A DNA stretch of 64,000 bases from an uncultured Marinomonas sp. (GTDB lineage: Bacteria; Pseudomonadota; Gammaproteobacteria; Pseudomonadales; Marinomonadaceae): contig CANLRQ010000003.1 in the NCBI GenBank assembly GCA_947493575.1, forward strand, positions 1 to 64,000, written 5' to 3'. The position numbers and the translations under genes are program-made. This document shows, one piece after another, positions 1 to 8,489 of the stretch (the first letter of the stretch is position 1; each line of letters starts with the position of its first letter). The notes beneath the pieces were generated by a model. It searched no databases and was not told the origin of the DNA. It saw nothing but the letters and a program-made list of their open reading frames with translations.

Positions 1-119
1 AAACCTAAAATCACGCGGCTACGTGAAAAGTAGGGTTGTTATCATACAAAATTTGGCTTTTAGACATTCTCCGCACAAAAATCAAATCACTGAATCTCTA
101 TTTTCGAGTAATTCTACAG

Positions 120-211
120 CCTCAACGCCTTGCTAAGCGGAAAATAATGGTTGGCTATAATCGCGAAGCGATGGCCAACTGTTATTTTTCCGTTTGAGCA
201 ACTTGTTATAC
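120..211 (-). repeat. attC-like recombination site at the 3' end of the ParA cassette
   Basis: Read on the minus strand, this ~92-nt imperfect palindrome starts with GTATAAC (R'') and ends with GTTGAGG (R'-like). Nested arms pair in between, including AGTTGGC with GCCAACC and GGAAAAATAA with TTATTTTCC, closed by a loop containing TCGCTTCGCGA. Length and symmetry fit attC sites. The last base of the R' core is G rather than the consensus pyrimidine of GTTRRRY, which slightly weakens the call. Confidence 0.68.
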
Positions 212-1232
212 GGTTAAAGCACCTGTATTAATTTATCAACTATAGGCTGAAAATGCTGAGATGAATTTCTAGCCGTTGTAATATGAGCACCATTCAATCC
301 ATCTCTTGATGTACAATCAAATACTGGCTTTTTAGCTTCAAGTGAATAAGGTACTAAGCTATGAAGATTTGGGATTTGTCCAATATTCCAGTTATTGTCA
401 CCCCAATCATGTACTTGGTTCAGTGGTTTTAGCACATCAATAATATTCTCTTTAACTGCATCCTCGATCTGACTACCAAAAATTGACCAACCACGAGTCA
501 TTCCTTCTGAGTTTCTTCTTACGTTATGCTGTTGCATAACGTAACCAAGGAAAGTTGGAGCTCCTTTAGGTAGGTCAATCCCATCATTTGACTCACGATT
601 ACATTGATCCCAATCCTTTCTCCAAGCAGCCAGTTTTTGACCTAAATTTTTAGTTCCTCTAATAGAGAATAAATCTGGAGACATAGGTACTATAAAGAAA
701 TCACTAGCGGCTAGAATAGAACGGTTCAGAGCACCTAAATTTGGCCCTAAGTCTAGCATTACCACATCAGCTTCAACCTTCTCTGCCGCCCATTTTATAT
801 ATCGGTAAATAGCTGATTGCACGCGTAATGCCGGTGCGTTACCACCTTTTGCACTACTCCAAGTGTCACCTAGCGAATCCTCAAAGTTACTTAATAAAAC
901 ATCACCAGGAATGATATGTAAATTGGGATATTCTGTTCTAACCTTAGAAGGTTGACGCTGTCTGATATCCCCTAAACCTTCATAAACTCGCTCAATAGCA
1001 TTCCAAATACTATTACCTCTATCTGGTCTCCAGCTTCGTTCCAATTCAGCATCAGATAGCGCGTAGGCAGATAAGTTACATTGACTGTCTAGGTCGACTA
1101 CTAAAACATTTTTTCCTCTTTTTTCTAACATATGGGCAATATGATACATGTAAGTTGTTTTACCAACTCCGCCTTTGTTGTTAAAAACACTTACTATTTT
1201 CATTGAAACTCCATAATTTGATTACCGTATAA
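126..1232 (-). mobile_element. integron-type gene cassette (ParA cassette), no integrase nearby
   Basis: One ORF fills the unit, as in integron cassettes. It starts about 25 nt after one attC-like site and its stop codon lies 2 nt before the next. On the minus strand the entering core site reads GTTATAC (1233-1227), and the R'' core of the cassette's own attC reads GTATAAC (211-205). These are exact reverse complements, as expected for the two ends of one cassette, because circularisation reunites R'' with R'. The predicted crossover points lie just after the first G of each R' site, near 1233/1232 and 126/125. No intI is visible, so within this window it is an attC cluster without an integrase (CALIN-like). 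An integrase could lie left of position 1. The call is inferred from site architecture. Confidence 0.72.
214..1203 (-). CDS. orphan ParA/Soj-family P-loop ATPase (cassette gene)
   Basis: The 329-aa protein starts MKIVSVFNNKGGVGKTT, the deviant Walker A motif of ParA/MinD ATPases with its signature lysine. DLDSQCN (Walker A') follows near residue 38, and VMLDLGPNLG (Walker B) near residue 149. The fold should be a cytosolic dimerising ATPase. About 120 C-terminal residues beyond the ATPase core are not recognised. GGAG sits 7 nt before the ATG. No parB-like partner or parS-like repeat is seen beside it, so a partitioning role is not supported by context. The gene sits between two attC-like sites and is transcribed in cassette orientation. 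Candidate roles such as plasmid/phage defence or replicon maintenance are speculation. The family call is firm; function is unknown. Confidence 0.85.
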   Translation of the reverse strand: MKIVSVFNNKGGVGKTTYMYHIAHMLEKRGKNVLVVDLDSQCNLSAYALSDAELERSWRPDRGNSIWNAIERVYEGLGDIRQRQPSKVRTEYPNLHIIPGDVLLSNFEDSLGDTWSSAKGGNAPALRVQSAIYRYIKWAAEKVEADVVMLDLGPNLGALNRSILAASDFFIVPMSPDLFSIRGTKNLGQKLAAWRKDWDQCNRESNDGIDLPKGAPTFLGYVMQQHNVRRNSEGMTRGWSIFGSQIEDAVKENIIDVLKPLNQVHDWGDNNWNIGQIPNLHSLVPYSLEAKKPVFDCTSRDGLNGAHITTARNSSQHFQPIVDKLIQVL

Positions 1233-1284
1233 CTACTAAGCGGTTATACAGTGGCGGAGCCATGGTTATAACCGTCTGTTGAAC
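1227..1284 (-). repeat. attC-like recombination site at the 5' side of the ParA cassette
   Basis: On the minus strand this 58-nt site begins with GTTCAAC, a match to R'' RYYYAAC, and ends with GTTATAC, one base off R' GTTRRRY. Arms CGGTTATA and TATAACCG pair between them. Its two outer cores are not complementary to each other. That is expected where R'' belongs to the upstream cassette and R' to the downstream one. The short length is near the lower limit for attC. No second cassette ORF is visible on the upstream side (1285-2135). Confidence 0.6.
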
Positions 1285-1552
1285 GGCCGCTTTATTTATA
1301 GGGAATTTGCTTTTTCAAGATTGGTGACGTCCCTGTTTATATCGCGGTGTTTTTTGTACTCTTTGAAGGTTACTTTTCAAAAACCTTCTTGTTTTTAGAT
1401 TTTTTCGTATTGCTTTTTTATACTTTTACTCGAATTCTAAGGATTAGGCAAGTAAGATCCCTCAGACGTCGCAACCTAATATTTTTTATCCATTGCTATT
1501 GCCTGACTAAAAAAAGGCTTCTGTCTTTTCTGCGCTGACGACGACAGTGACG

Positions 1553-1798
1553 CAAGCAGAAAAGACGAAGGCTTTTTGCTTTGTGCATAAGCCTCTGTGT
1601 TACATACAACCTAATAATGTCGGAAGGCGCCTGCGGCTTTTACGACCTACCCTACAAGATAAAAAGTCTCTTTATTACGTCAAATGATGTCTGCTTCTGG
1701 GACAATCGGCTAGTTTTTTCGTTCTCACAAGATTACTTGACCATTACAGATGCAGCTAATAACACGGTATGAATTCCCACGAAGATCGTGGGAACTAG
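1553..1798. repeat. REP-like repeat block, copy 1 (~246 bp)
   Basis: This is a direct repeat of 1855-2097, offset about 300 bp. The first ~110 bp are almost identical and the middle is more diverged. It ends in a perfect hairpin, TTCCCACGA-AGA-TCGTGGGAA (1774-1794). An internal segment around 1620-1655 (GTCGGAAGGCGCC...) is also palindrome-rich, in the manner of gammaproteobacterial REP/BIME elements. Confidence 0.75.
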
Positions 1799-1854
1799 TA
1801 AAAGGTGGATTTAATCAAAGGGGCAGATTTGTCGGCCTGAAGGCCGGACCTACA

Positions 1855-2097
1855 CAAGCAGAAAAGACGAAGGCTTTTTGCTTTGTGCATAAGCCTCTGT
1901 GTTACATACAACCTAATAATGTCGGAAGGCGCCTGCGGCTTTTACGACCTACCCTACAAGATAAAAAAGCCACCTTATTACGTCAAATGATGTTTGTCTC
2001 TGCGACAATCGGCGAATTTTTTTCGTTCTCACGTGGTAATGAATGCGGATGCAGCTAATAACACGGTATGAATTCCCACGAAGATCGTGGGAACTAG
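1855..2097. repeat. REP-like repeat block, copy 2 (~243 bp)
   Basis: This is the second copy of the block at 1553-1798, in the same orientation. It carries the same terminal hairpin at 2073-2093 and begins directly after a REP-like stem. Its end lies about 40 bp beyond the sbcC stop codon, so it could act as a transcription or RNA-decay barrier for sbcDC. That role is inferred. Confidence 0.75.
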
Positions 2098-2135
2098 AGT
2101 AAATTTGAAGTGCATACCCAATGCAGCAGGGAGCC

Positions 2136-5100
2136 CTACTCAGATTCGACCATTTTAAATTCCTTAGCCAATCGGCTGACGCCTAACCCAGACATTTTAG
2201 TCACTTTAATCTGTACAGGAATACGGTCTTTCAAAGCTTCAATATGGCTGATGATGCCGATCATTTTGCCTGTGGCATGTAGGTTGTCCAATGCATCCAA
2301 CGCCATTTCAAGGGTTTCACTGTCCAGTGTTCCGAAGCCTTCGTCTAAGAAAAGAGTATCGATGCTGGTTTTATGGGATACCAAATCCGACAAGGCTAAA
2401 GCCAAGGCAAGACTGACAAGGAAGGATTCCCCACCCGATAGGGTTTCAGTAGCGCGGATGCTGTCGGCTTGCCAAGTATCAATCACTTCCAGAGCGAGGT
2501 TATCCGATGGGTTACGTTGCAAACGATAACGTTTATGTAATGAATTTAAACGATGGTTCGCAAGATACACCAAATGATCCAAAGTGAGGCTTTGAGCAAA
2601 ACGACGGAATTTCGCGCCATCCGCAGAACCAATCAACTGATTCAATTGAGTGAAGCGTTCTAACTCACTGGCTTTTGTTTTGATTTCAGTGCGTTTAACA
2701 TCACTCTTCTCACGGTTTTGATCGTCTATTTTAAGCGCTTGGGACAGTTCACCAAGCTGCTGTAAAGATTGGCCTCGTTGTTCATCTAATTGCTTAGCGA
2801 GCTGCAACAAACTGTCTAAGGTTTCATTTTCTACAAGTTGGCTGGTTTCTTCTTGCTGCTGTGATTGCCATTGTTGCTCTGTTTGCTGTAAACGCACTTC
2901 CGCATCTCGATTTGCTTGAGACAATTGCTTCTCTTGAGCATTTAACGCATCTATCTCGGCCTGCTCTAAACAGTTTTGTTGCCATTCTTCTAATGTGGCG
3001 AATTCACTCTCTGTTAACGCCTCGTCCCATGCAGTTTGCGCTTGAGAAAGGTTCGATTGCGTTTTCTCCAACACAAGCTGATTATTGGCAAGATGAGTGG
3101 CATTACTTGTATTGGTTTGCTGCCATTGATTTAGCGCTTGAATACATTGTTCTAACGGTGCTTCTGCGTCTTGCAGTGTTTGTTTCAATTGCTGTTTCTT
3201 CTCCGCCAAGGTTTGCCCTGAAAGTAGCTCTTGCAGTGACAAATAAACCGTTTCCAGTTCGTTCTTTTCATTCGTATTTTGCGTTTGTAACTGGGTTAAT
3301 TTTGCAGATAATTCTTCCAAACGTGTTTGTAAGTGTGTTTTATCCCGTTCCAGTAAAGCAACCTGTTCGTCTCGTTTACGTTCCGTTTCTTGAGCGATTT
3401 GCCAATGGGCTACTTGCTCTTTAAATACCGTTAAGGCATCAAGATAATTACCGTGTTCCACAGTAAGTTGCTGTGCTTCAGCAATGCCACCTAAGACTTT
3501 ATCTAACTCTGTGATACGAGCCTGGAACTGTGACACTTGCTCTTTGTCTTGTTGAATTTTTTCATAATTCCATTCAAGAGTCTGTTGCAATTGCTGGAGA
3601 TGTTTATCAATTTCAATCTCGGAATGTTCAACGGTTTTTAGGAATTCAGACTGCTGCTGAACCGTCTGTTGAATTTGCTCAATGTGATGCCATGTGTCCT
3701 TTTGCGCCACGATCGATTCAAAAAGACCCGCTAATTCCTGCTGTATTGCCGCTGGATTATCCAACGCTAAGTATTGGCTATTTTGCTGATCATCATGATT
3801 CATTGCCAATAGCTGAGAGCGGTGTTGCTCGAATTCAGCCGCAATGGTTTGCAACTGGGTTTGAGAATGCTGATCACGCTCTGTTAAGTTTTTAATATTG
3901 GTTTTAACTTCAACCAAATAACTTGCTGCTTGTTGGCCTTCTTTTTCGATTGAAGACAGTTGCGCTTGTTTTTCTTCTAATGCTTGAGCGGTTGTATCTA
4001 GTTCCGGTGCTTCTAAGCCCTGTGCATAGGGGTGTTCCAATGAACCGCATAACGGGCAGGCTTCATGGTCGACCAATTCATAACGCAAGGTTTCAAGGTT
4101 GGCAATTTTGCGCTGAGCGTCTAATAAGTGTTGTAAGTCCCTTACGTGAGCTTTAATTTGTTTGTAAACGACGCGCTTTTCCTGCACCCCACTCTCTTGT
4201 TGCTGTTGAGATTGAAACCATTCGTGCAGCTTCTTAGCAACTTCGTCATTGACGGCTTTGGCTTCACCATAGTGCTTTTGCAAACTGGTTAAACGCTCTA
4301 ACCCTGTGTGTTTTTCTTGAAGGGTTAAAATCGCTTGCTGCCATTCCCCAACACTTAGCCCATTGGTTAACTGAAGCAATTGCTGCTGAAGATCATGGGT
4401 CTGCTGGGTAATATTAGCTTTTTCTTGCTGGACTCTTTGTTGCTCCACCAGCACTTTTTCTAATTCACTGCCTTGCCCTGTGTGTGTTTTCTCTAATTCT
4501 ATAAGTTGCTGATTCAGGCTTTGCTGCTGTTGATTCAGCTCTGCAAGTTGCTCTGCTTGATGCAACCAACCAGTGAGTGATTGAGACACATCTTCAGGTG
4601 ATTGAATACGAGATAACAGCGCTTGATTTGCTACCTTGTCTTCGGCGTGCTGTGTTAGGGACTCAAGCAGTTTTTTTAATTCACTGAATGCCGCATGATG
4701 CTCTTTTTGTAGTTCAGCCTCTGCTGCTAACGTCTTTTGCCAAGCCAATTCCAGTGTGTGTTGCTGATTTAAAAGAGGCTGAATGCGTGTTTCAGCCAGT
4801 TCTTCAAAACCTTCTGAGGCTTCTTGTGCCTGTTGTTTTTGCGCTTTCGCCGTGTCTAGTGCTTGCTCTAGGGTAGTTTTTTCAGTCGTCAGTTCTTCTG
4901 CATTTTGTAATAGAGTCTGTTCCGCGTTTTTCGCTTCTTGGTAACCTTGGTCTGCCAGTTGAAAAGTGGAATAAATCGGTGCTAACGTTTTTGCACTGGT
5001 TGCTTTTGTTAAGCTGACTAAATTGACTGAAAATGCATCCCAAACTGCTTTGGCTTGTTCTAGCTCTTGCTGGCGAGCGTGTTTTTGTTCGCTTAATTGC

Positions 5101-5873
5101 TGGGACTGTTTGAGCCAGTCTAACTTGCTATTTACGAGCTTTAATTCATCCGCATGACGATCTTTGTCCGTCACCAGTTTTGCTTGTTCGGCTTGTAAAC
5201 GGGTTCTTTCAGCATCGTCCATTACCGACATAGAGTCTAAGGAAGCATTTAATGTTTTCAGCTCTTGATGCTTTTGCTTATGAGTTTCAAAAACAAAACG
5301 TGAAATATCACCATAAATTTCTGTGCCTGTCAGCTCTTCTAATAAATCCGCCCTATCATTTGGTTTGGCATGTAAGAAAGCATCAAAGCTGCCTTGAGCC
5401 AATAACATGGATTTGGTAAAACGCGAAAAGTTCAGCCCGGTCAACTCCGTCGTAAGAGTCAATTTGTCTTGGATTTTATCCGTCAGAACCTTACCTTTGT
5501 CTTCCTCTTCTCCATGGATAACTTCGCTTAATTCCACAGCAATTGGCTGTAATTTTCCATCACTTTGACCACGAGCACGTCTTTGCCCCCAAAACGCTCG
5601 ATATCGTTTGGATTGCACTTCAAATTCTACTTCTGCAAGGCAAGACGAGGTATGCCTTGTCATCACTTCATTGGAAGTAGGAGACACCTTCACTCTAGGT
5701 GTTTCATGGAACAAGGCTAAGCAAATGGCGTCCAATAAGGTAGTTTTACCTGCCCCTGTTGGGCCACTAATGGCAAATATGCCGGCATCACTAAAAGGCG
5801 TTTTACTGAAGTCAATTTTCCATTCGCCTTTAAGTGAGTTAATGTTTTTCAGTCTTACAGAACAAATTTTCAT
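2136..5873 (-). CDS. sbcC: SbcC, ATPase subunit of the SbcCD exonuclease
   Basis: SbcC is an SMC/Rad50-like subunit of the SbcCD nuclease, which cleaves DNA hairpins and processes double-strand breaks in the cytoplasm. The 1245-aa protein has the Walker A motif GPTGAGKTT (residues 37-45). Long Gln/Glu-rich coiled coils follow, interrupted by the zinc-hook motif CPLCG near residue 605. The ABC signature LSGGESF comes next, with Walker B TLFLDEGFGTLD near residue 1175. The start is placed at the ATG of MKICSVRLK, because it overlaps the sbcD stop as ATGA (5870-5873) and matches family N-termini. An upstream in-frame start would add an unlikely Arg-rich tail. It is the second gene of an sbcDC operon, translationally coupled to sbcD. 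Confidence 0.96.
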   Translation of the reverse strand: MKICSVRLKNINSLKGEWKIDFSKTPFSDAGIFAISGPTGAGKTTLLDAICLALFHETPRVKVSPTSNEVMTRHTSSCLAEVEFEVQSKRYRAFWGQRRARGQSDGKLQPIAVELSEVIHGEEEDKGKVLTDKIQDKLTLTTELTGLNFSRFTKSMLLAQGSFDAFLHAKPNDRADLLEELTGTEIYGDISRFVFETHKQKHQELKTLNASLDSMSVMDDAERTRLQAEQAKLVTDKDRHADELKLVNSKLDWLKQSQQLSEQKHARQQELEQAKAVWDAFSVNLVSLTKATSAKTLAPIYSTFQLADQGYQEAKNAEQTLLQNAEELTTEKTTLEQALDTAKAQKQQAQEASEGFEELAETRIQPLLNQQHTLELAWQKTLAAEAELQKEHHAAFSELKKLLESLTQHAEDKVANQALLSRIQSPEDVSQSLTGWLHQAEQLAELNQQQQSLNQQLIELEKTHTGQGSELEKVLVEQQRVQQEKANITQQTHDLQQQLLQLTNGLSVGEWQQAILTLQEKHTGLERLTSLQKHYGEAKAVNDEVAKKLHEWFQSQQQQESGVQEKRVVYKQIKAHVRDLQHLLDAQRKIANLETLRYELVDHEACPLCGSLEHPYAQGLEAPELDTTAQALEEKQAQLSSIEKEGQQAASYLVEVKTNIKNLTERDQHSQTQLQTIAAEFEQHRSQLLAMNHDDQQNSQYLALDNPAAIQQELAGLFESIVAQKDTWHHIEQIQQTVQQQSEFLKTVEHSEIEIDKHLQQLQQTLEWNYEKIQQDKEQVSQFQARITELDKVLGGIAEAQQLTVEHGNYLDALTVFKEQVAHWQIAQETERKRDEQVALLERDKTHLQTRLEELSAKLTQLQTQNTNEKNELETVYLSLQELLSGQTLAEKKQQLKQTLQDAEAPLEQCIQALNQWQQTNTSNATHLANNQLVLEKTQSNLSQAQTAWDEALTESEFATLEEWQQNCLEQAEIDALNAQEKQLSQANRDAEVRLQQTEQQWQSQQQEETSQLVENETLDSLLQLAKQLDEQRGQSLQQLGELSQALKIDDQNREKSDVKRTEIKTKASELERFTQLNQLIGSADGAKFRRFAQSLTLDHLVYLANHRLNSLHKRYRLQRNPSDNLALEVIDTWQADSIRATETLSGGESFLVSLALALALSDLVSHKTSIDTLFLDEGFGTLDSETLEMALDALDNLHATGKMIGIISHIEALKDRIPVQIKVTKMSGLGVSRLAKEFKMVESE

Positions 5874-7249
5874 TGAGCTAAGCCTCCTTCCACGTCTTTG
5901 CGTTCTATGTCGTCTACTTTGTCGAGATCTTGCATAGATTCTAGGCATTCATGGAACACCGATTTCAGGGCTTGCATTTCTTCGGTTTGCTCTAATTTGC
6001 CAATAGTGGATGCAGCTAAGCAGCGATCAAACACATCTTCCACAGTTAACTCAGTGAGGGTTTCTTTAGCATGATTTGTGTGATCTTTTATTTGAGTTTT
6101 GGCCTGACGCGTCACTCGAAGGAGATCAATAGGCGCACCCCCAATGATCTCTTGAATGCGTTTTTGCACATCATTTAAATAGGCATCCGTTGTTACTTTC
6201 ACTTCCAACCACAATGACCTTGTATCGCCTTCTTGTTCTGGATTTTCTGTTTCAGCGTTTTTATAGGATGCCACCAATTCTGCTAATTCCTCTAACACAG
6301 GATCAATTGGGCCTTTCAGCGTTTTCATCGATTGGAAATTGGGTACTTCAATCAACTCAGGCTGGAATTTACCAAACTCCATCACATCATGGGTGTCCAG
6401 CAGTACCATGCTTTTGTTTTTATTAAGTTCATCGAAACTTAAACAAATGGGTGAACCTGAGTAACGTTGACAAGCATTGCCTGCGACCACTTGGGATCGA
6501 TGAATGTGCCCTAGCGCTAAGTAATCAAACGCAGGGAAAGCTTGAGCAGGCACAGCTTCTAGTGTGCCGATATAAATATCTCGCACGGACTCGGACGTTT
6601 TTGCACCTAGAGTCGTCAAATGCCCTGTTCCTATAATTGGAATTTGCAAATCAAACAGATTCATCTGAACCCCATGACCAGGCTCTTGATTACTAAATTT
6701 TGTGCTGTGGGATTTTTTGCTTCTTTCAATTGCCGCTTGATAGACATCAAAATAAAACGCTTGGATTTGAGACAATAAATTACGCTTTTTCTCAACTTCT
6801 GATTGATTCGATTCACTCATAATCAAATCTTTAGGTCGAATAAAAGGTACTGCGCAAACAATAGCGGCGAGCTCACCTTGCTTGTCCTTTACTTCGATAA
6901 TGTGATCTTCTAGGGCATCGGGCTGAGTTTTCGCTACAACACAGGTATCCAAACAGGCAAGCAATTGTTTAGACTCATTCAACATACTAACGGAATCGTG
7001 ATTGCCTGCTAATACAATCAGTTGGCAGGATAATTCATGCAATGCGATGACCAATTGATTATAAAGCTCTCGGGCATAACTTGGAGGCGCACCAGTATCA
7101 AAAACATCACCCGCAATAATCACAAGTTCGATTTGTTTTTCTTCCACTTGGTGCAGCAACCATTCAATCAATGCTTGGTGTTCGGCTTGGCGGGTTCGCC
7201 CCATAAAGTGCTGACCAAGATGCCAATCGGAAGTGTGTAAAATTCTCAT
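5870..7249 (-). CDS. sbcD: SbcD, Mre11-like nuclease subunit
   Basis: SbcD is the metal-dependent phosphoesterase of the SbcCD complex (exonuclease and hairpin endonuclease). The 459-aa protein shows the Mre11 phosphoesterase motifs in order: HTSDWHLGQ (residues 5-13), GDVFD, LAGNHDS and GHIHRSQ. These provide the His/Asp/Asn ligands of the two-metal centre. Family proteins are about 400-420 aa. The extra length lies mostly in the C-terminal part, where the SbcC-binding region is expected. The stop codon overlaps the sbcC start. It is the first gene of the operon, and the ~190-bp upstream gap carries a small 15-bp tandem repeat. Confidence 0.96.
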   Translation of the reverse strand: MRILHTSDWHLGQHFMGRTRQAEHQALIEWLLHQVEEKQIELVIIAGDVFDTGAPPSYARELYNQLVIALHELSCQLIVLAGNHDSVSMLNESKQLLACLDTCVVAKTQPDALEDHIIEVKDKQGELAAIVCAVPFIRPKDLIMSESNQSEVEKKRNLLSQIQAFYFDVYQAAIERSKKSHSTKFSNQEPGHGVQMNLFDLQIPIIGTGHLTTLGAKTSESVRDIYIGTLEAVPAQAFPAFDYLALGHIHRSQVVAGNACQRYSGSPICLSFDELNKNKSMVLLDTHDVMEFGKFQPELIEVPNFQSMKTLKGPIDPVLEELAELVASYKNAETENPEQEGDTRSLWLEVKVTTDAYLNDVQKRIQEIIGGAPIDLLRVTRQAKTQIKDHTNHAKETLTELTVEDVFDRCLAASTIGKLEQTEEMQALKSVFHECLESMQDLDKVDDIERKDVEGGLAQ

Positions 7250-7326
7250 TGCGTTGTTGTGCCCTATTACTTAAATAAAATGTTGCTTGGTAAATTGATG
7301 CAAGTATCTTTGATTAGAAACTAAGA

Positions 7327-7386
7327 TTTCTTGTCTTGAACTTTCTTGTTTTAAATTTTCTTGCTTTGAGTTTTCTTGTATTGAAT
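7327..7386. repeat. four tandem 15-bp repeats upstream of sbcD
   Basis: There are four consecutive 15-mers of the form TTTCTTGNNTTNANN, with two to four differences between units. They lie in the 187-bp gap between the ferredoxin-like gene stop (7437) and the sbcD start (7249). In one minus-strand frame the unit reads (I/K/R)QE(N/S/I)(S/L). No normal start codon opens that frame, so it is not called as a gene. Confidence 0.7.
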
Positions 7387-7436
7387 TTAAGAGTGACAAG
7401 AGTGACTTCAATACAAAAACGGATAAACACGCGCTT

Positions 7437-8288
7437 TTAAGGAAAATACGTCACCTTACTTTTATTCACTTGCAGTACATCACTCAATTCTAACCACTCT
7501 TTTTCTTTTAATTGACTGCCTTGTACAATCCATTGGCTACGAGAAAAACCGAAGGTGGAAGCGGCTTGTTCTGTTAACCATTTTTTCACTGAATGACTTT
7601 CTTCTTCTGGTGAGCCTTCAAATGTGTGAACCACAACGGTTTTAATGGACTCCTGTTGAAAATACCATTGCCACGTTGCTAAAGCGGCTTGGGCTTGATT
7701 CACCAAAATCAGAAATACCGGAAAGCGATCAAGCGTTACGGATTGGAAGCGCGAAATAGCGCGTACATTTGCACTCTTTGCTACATTAACTATCCAATCA
7801 TCACCCGCTTTTATCGAGCGAATAAACTCTCCATGAATTGGCATTTTCTGCGGATTAATAGAAACCATGAGGGAATTTGTAACATCGGTTTCAACATGGG
7901 TTCTAAGCTTCTTTTTCTCGGCAACATGAATATCAATCGGTAAACCGAATACATGATCCACAGGGCCAAACAGCTCTACTTGATAACAATAATCAGAATG
8001 CTGAAAAACTCGGCCGACTTTTACAGATACATTAGGTGATGGCACATATTTATTTAGAACCAGAGAAGATTCAACCTGAGTTTGACAACACAATAAGGTG
8101 TCTTGAGTTTGTTCATTTAATACTTCACACGCTCGGCAAACACCCGCACGGCAGCCGTAAGAAACATCAACACCTTTTTCCAATAACGCAGACAACAGAT
8201 TATCGCCTTTTAAAACGCTAACCACTTTATTGTCATATGAAATCGATATTGATTCGCAAGATTCAGGAGGAGTAGTCATCTCAGCCAC
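7437..8288 (-). CDS. 2Fe-2S ferredoxin-domain protein with reductase-like C-terminus
   Basis: The 283-aa protein has a plant-type ferredoxin signature, CRAGVCRAC (C46, C51, C54), with a further Cys pair at 67-68 as the probable fourth ligand. That spacing is much shorter than the usual ~29 residues. Residues ~85-175 resemble the flavin-binding beta-barrel of ferredoxin reductases. The rest (from about FPVFLILVNQAQAAL) looks like a reduced NAD-binding lobe without a clear glycine-rich loop. It probably transfers electrons in the cytoplasm; donor and acceptor are unknown. The start is GTG at 8288 or ATG at 8279. It lies downstream of pepD, across a hairpin, and upstream of sbcD. Confidence 0.72.
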   Translation of the reverse strand: MAEMTTPPESCESISISYDNKVVSVLKGDNLLSALLEKGVDVSYGCRAGVCRACEVLNEQTQDTLLCCQTQVESSLVLNKYVPSPNVSVKVGRVFQHSDYCYQVELFGPVDHVFGLPIDIHVAEKKKLRTHVETDVTNSLMVSINPQKMPIHGEFIRSIKAGDDWIVNVAKSANVRAISRFQSVTLDRFPVFLILVNQAQAALATWQWYFQQESIKTVVVHTFEGSPEEESHSVKKWLTEQAASTFGFSRSQWIVQGSQLKEKEWLELSDVLQVNKSKVTYFP

Positions 8289-8383
8289 TTAATACTCTAA
8301 CCGTAAAATGAGCGGCTATTATGTCACAGATCGAAAAGTGAAAGAGACGAAAAATGCAAACAGATCTTAGTAATAAGACAATA

Positions 8384-8420
8384 CCTAAAACATACCGAGA
8401 AAAATTGAGTATGTTTTAGG
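8384..8420 (-). terminator. hairpin downstream of pepD, possible terminator
   Basis: A perfect 12-bp stem pairs CCTAAAACATAC (8384-8395) with GTATGTTTTAGG (8409-8420) across a 13-nt loop, about 70 nt past the pepD stop. The following minus-strand bases (TATTGTCTTATT) are only moderately U-rich, so termination efficiency is uncertain. Confidence 0.5.
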
Positions 8421-8489
8421 CAGTTTGTTGTTATATAGCAAAATGTTTATTGAATTCTCAGCACTTACCTCAGTACTTACTAAATTAAA

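Larger units (their letters stand above)
1285..2135. other. 851-bp gene-free region with REP-like palindromes
   Basis: No ORF here has a convincing start, codon use or family resemblance. The left part (1285-1550) is T-rich with small inverted repeats, for example AAGGTT/AACCTT near 1365-1390. It also has CTTTTCTGCG near 1525, which mirrors CAAGCAGAAAAG at 1553. The right part is a duplicated REP-like block listed separately. The spacer between the copies holds a further REP-like stem, GTCGGCCT...AGGCCGGAC, at about 1831-1849. It separates the cassette from sbcC and may contain the sbcDC transcription end. Confidence 0.6.

Noticed and set aside
1227..1284. Possible attI site instead of attC
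   Set aside because: The site has paired inner arms of attC type, and no integrase gene lies between it and sbcC, where intI would be expected.
1347..2058. Several 60-100-codon open frames on the plus strand
   Set aside because: They run through T-rich DNA and REP-like palindromes, two of them through opposite copies of the same repeat. They have no ribosome sites and no family resemblance.
2861..3424. 187-codon plus-strand open frame antisense to sbcC
   Set aside because: It is a shadow of the Gln/Glu-rich coiled coil. Antisense of CAG/GAA-rich codons gives long hydrophobic open frames by composition.
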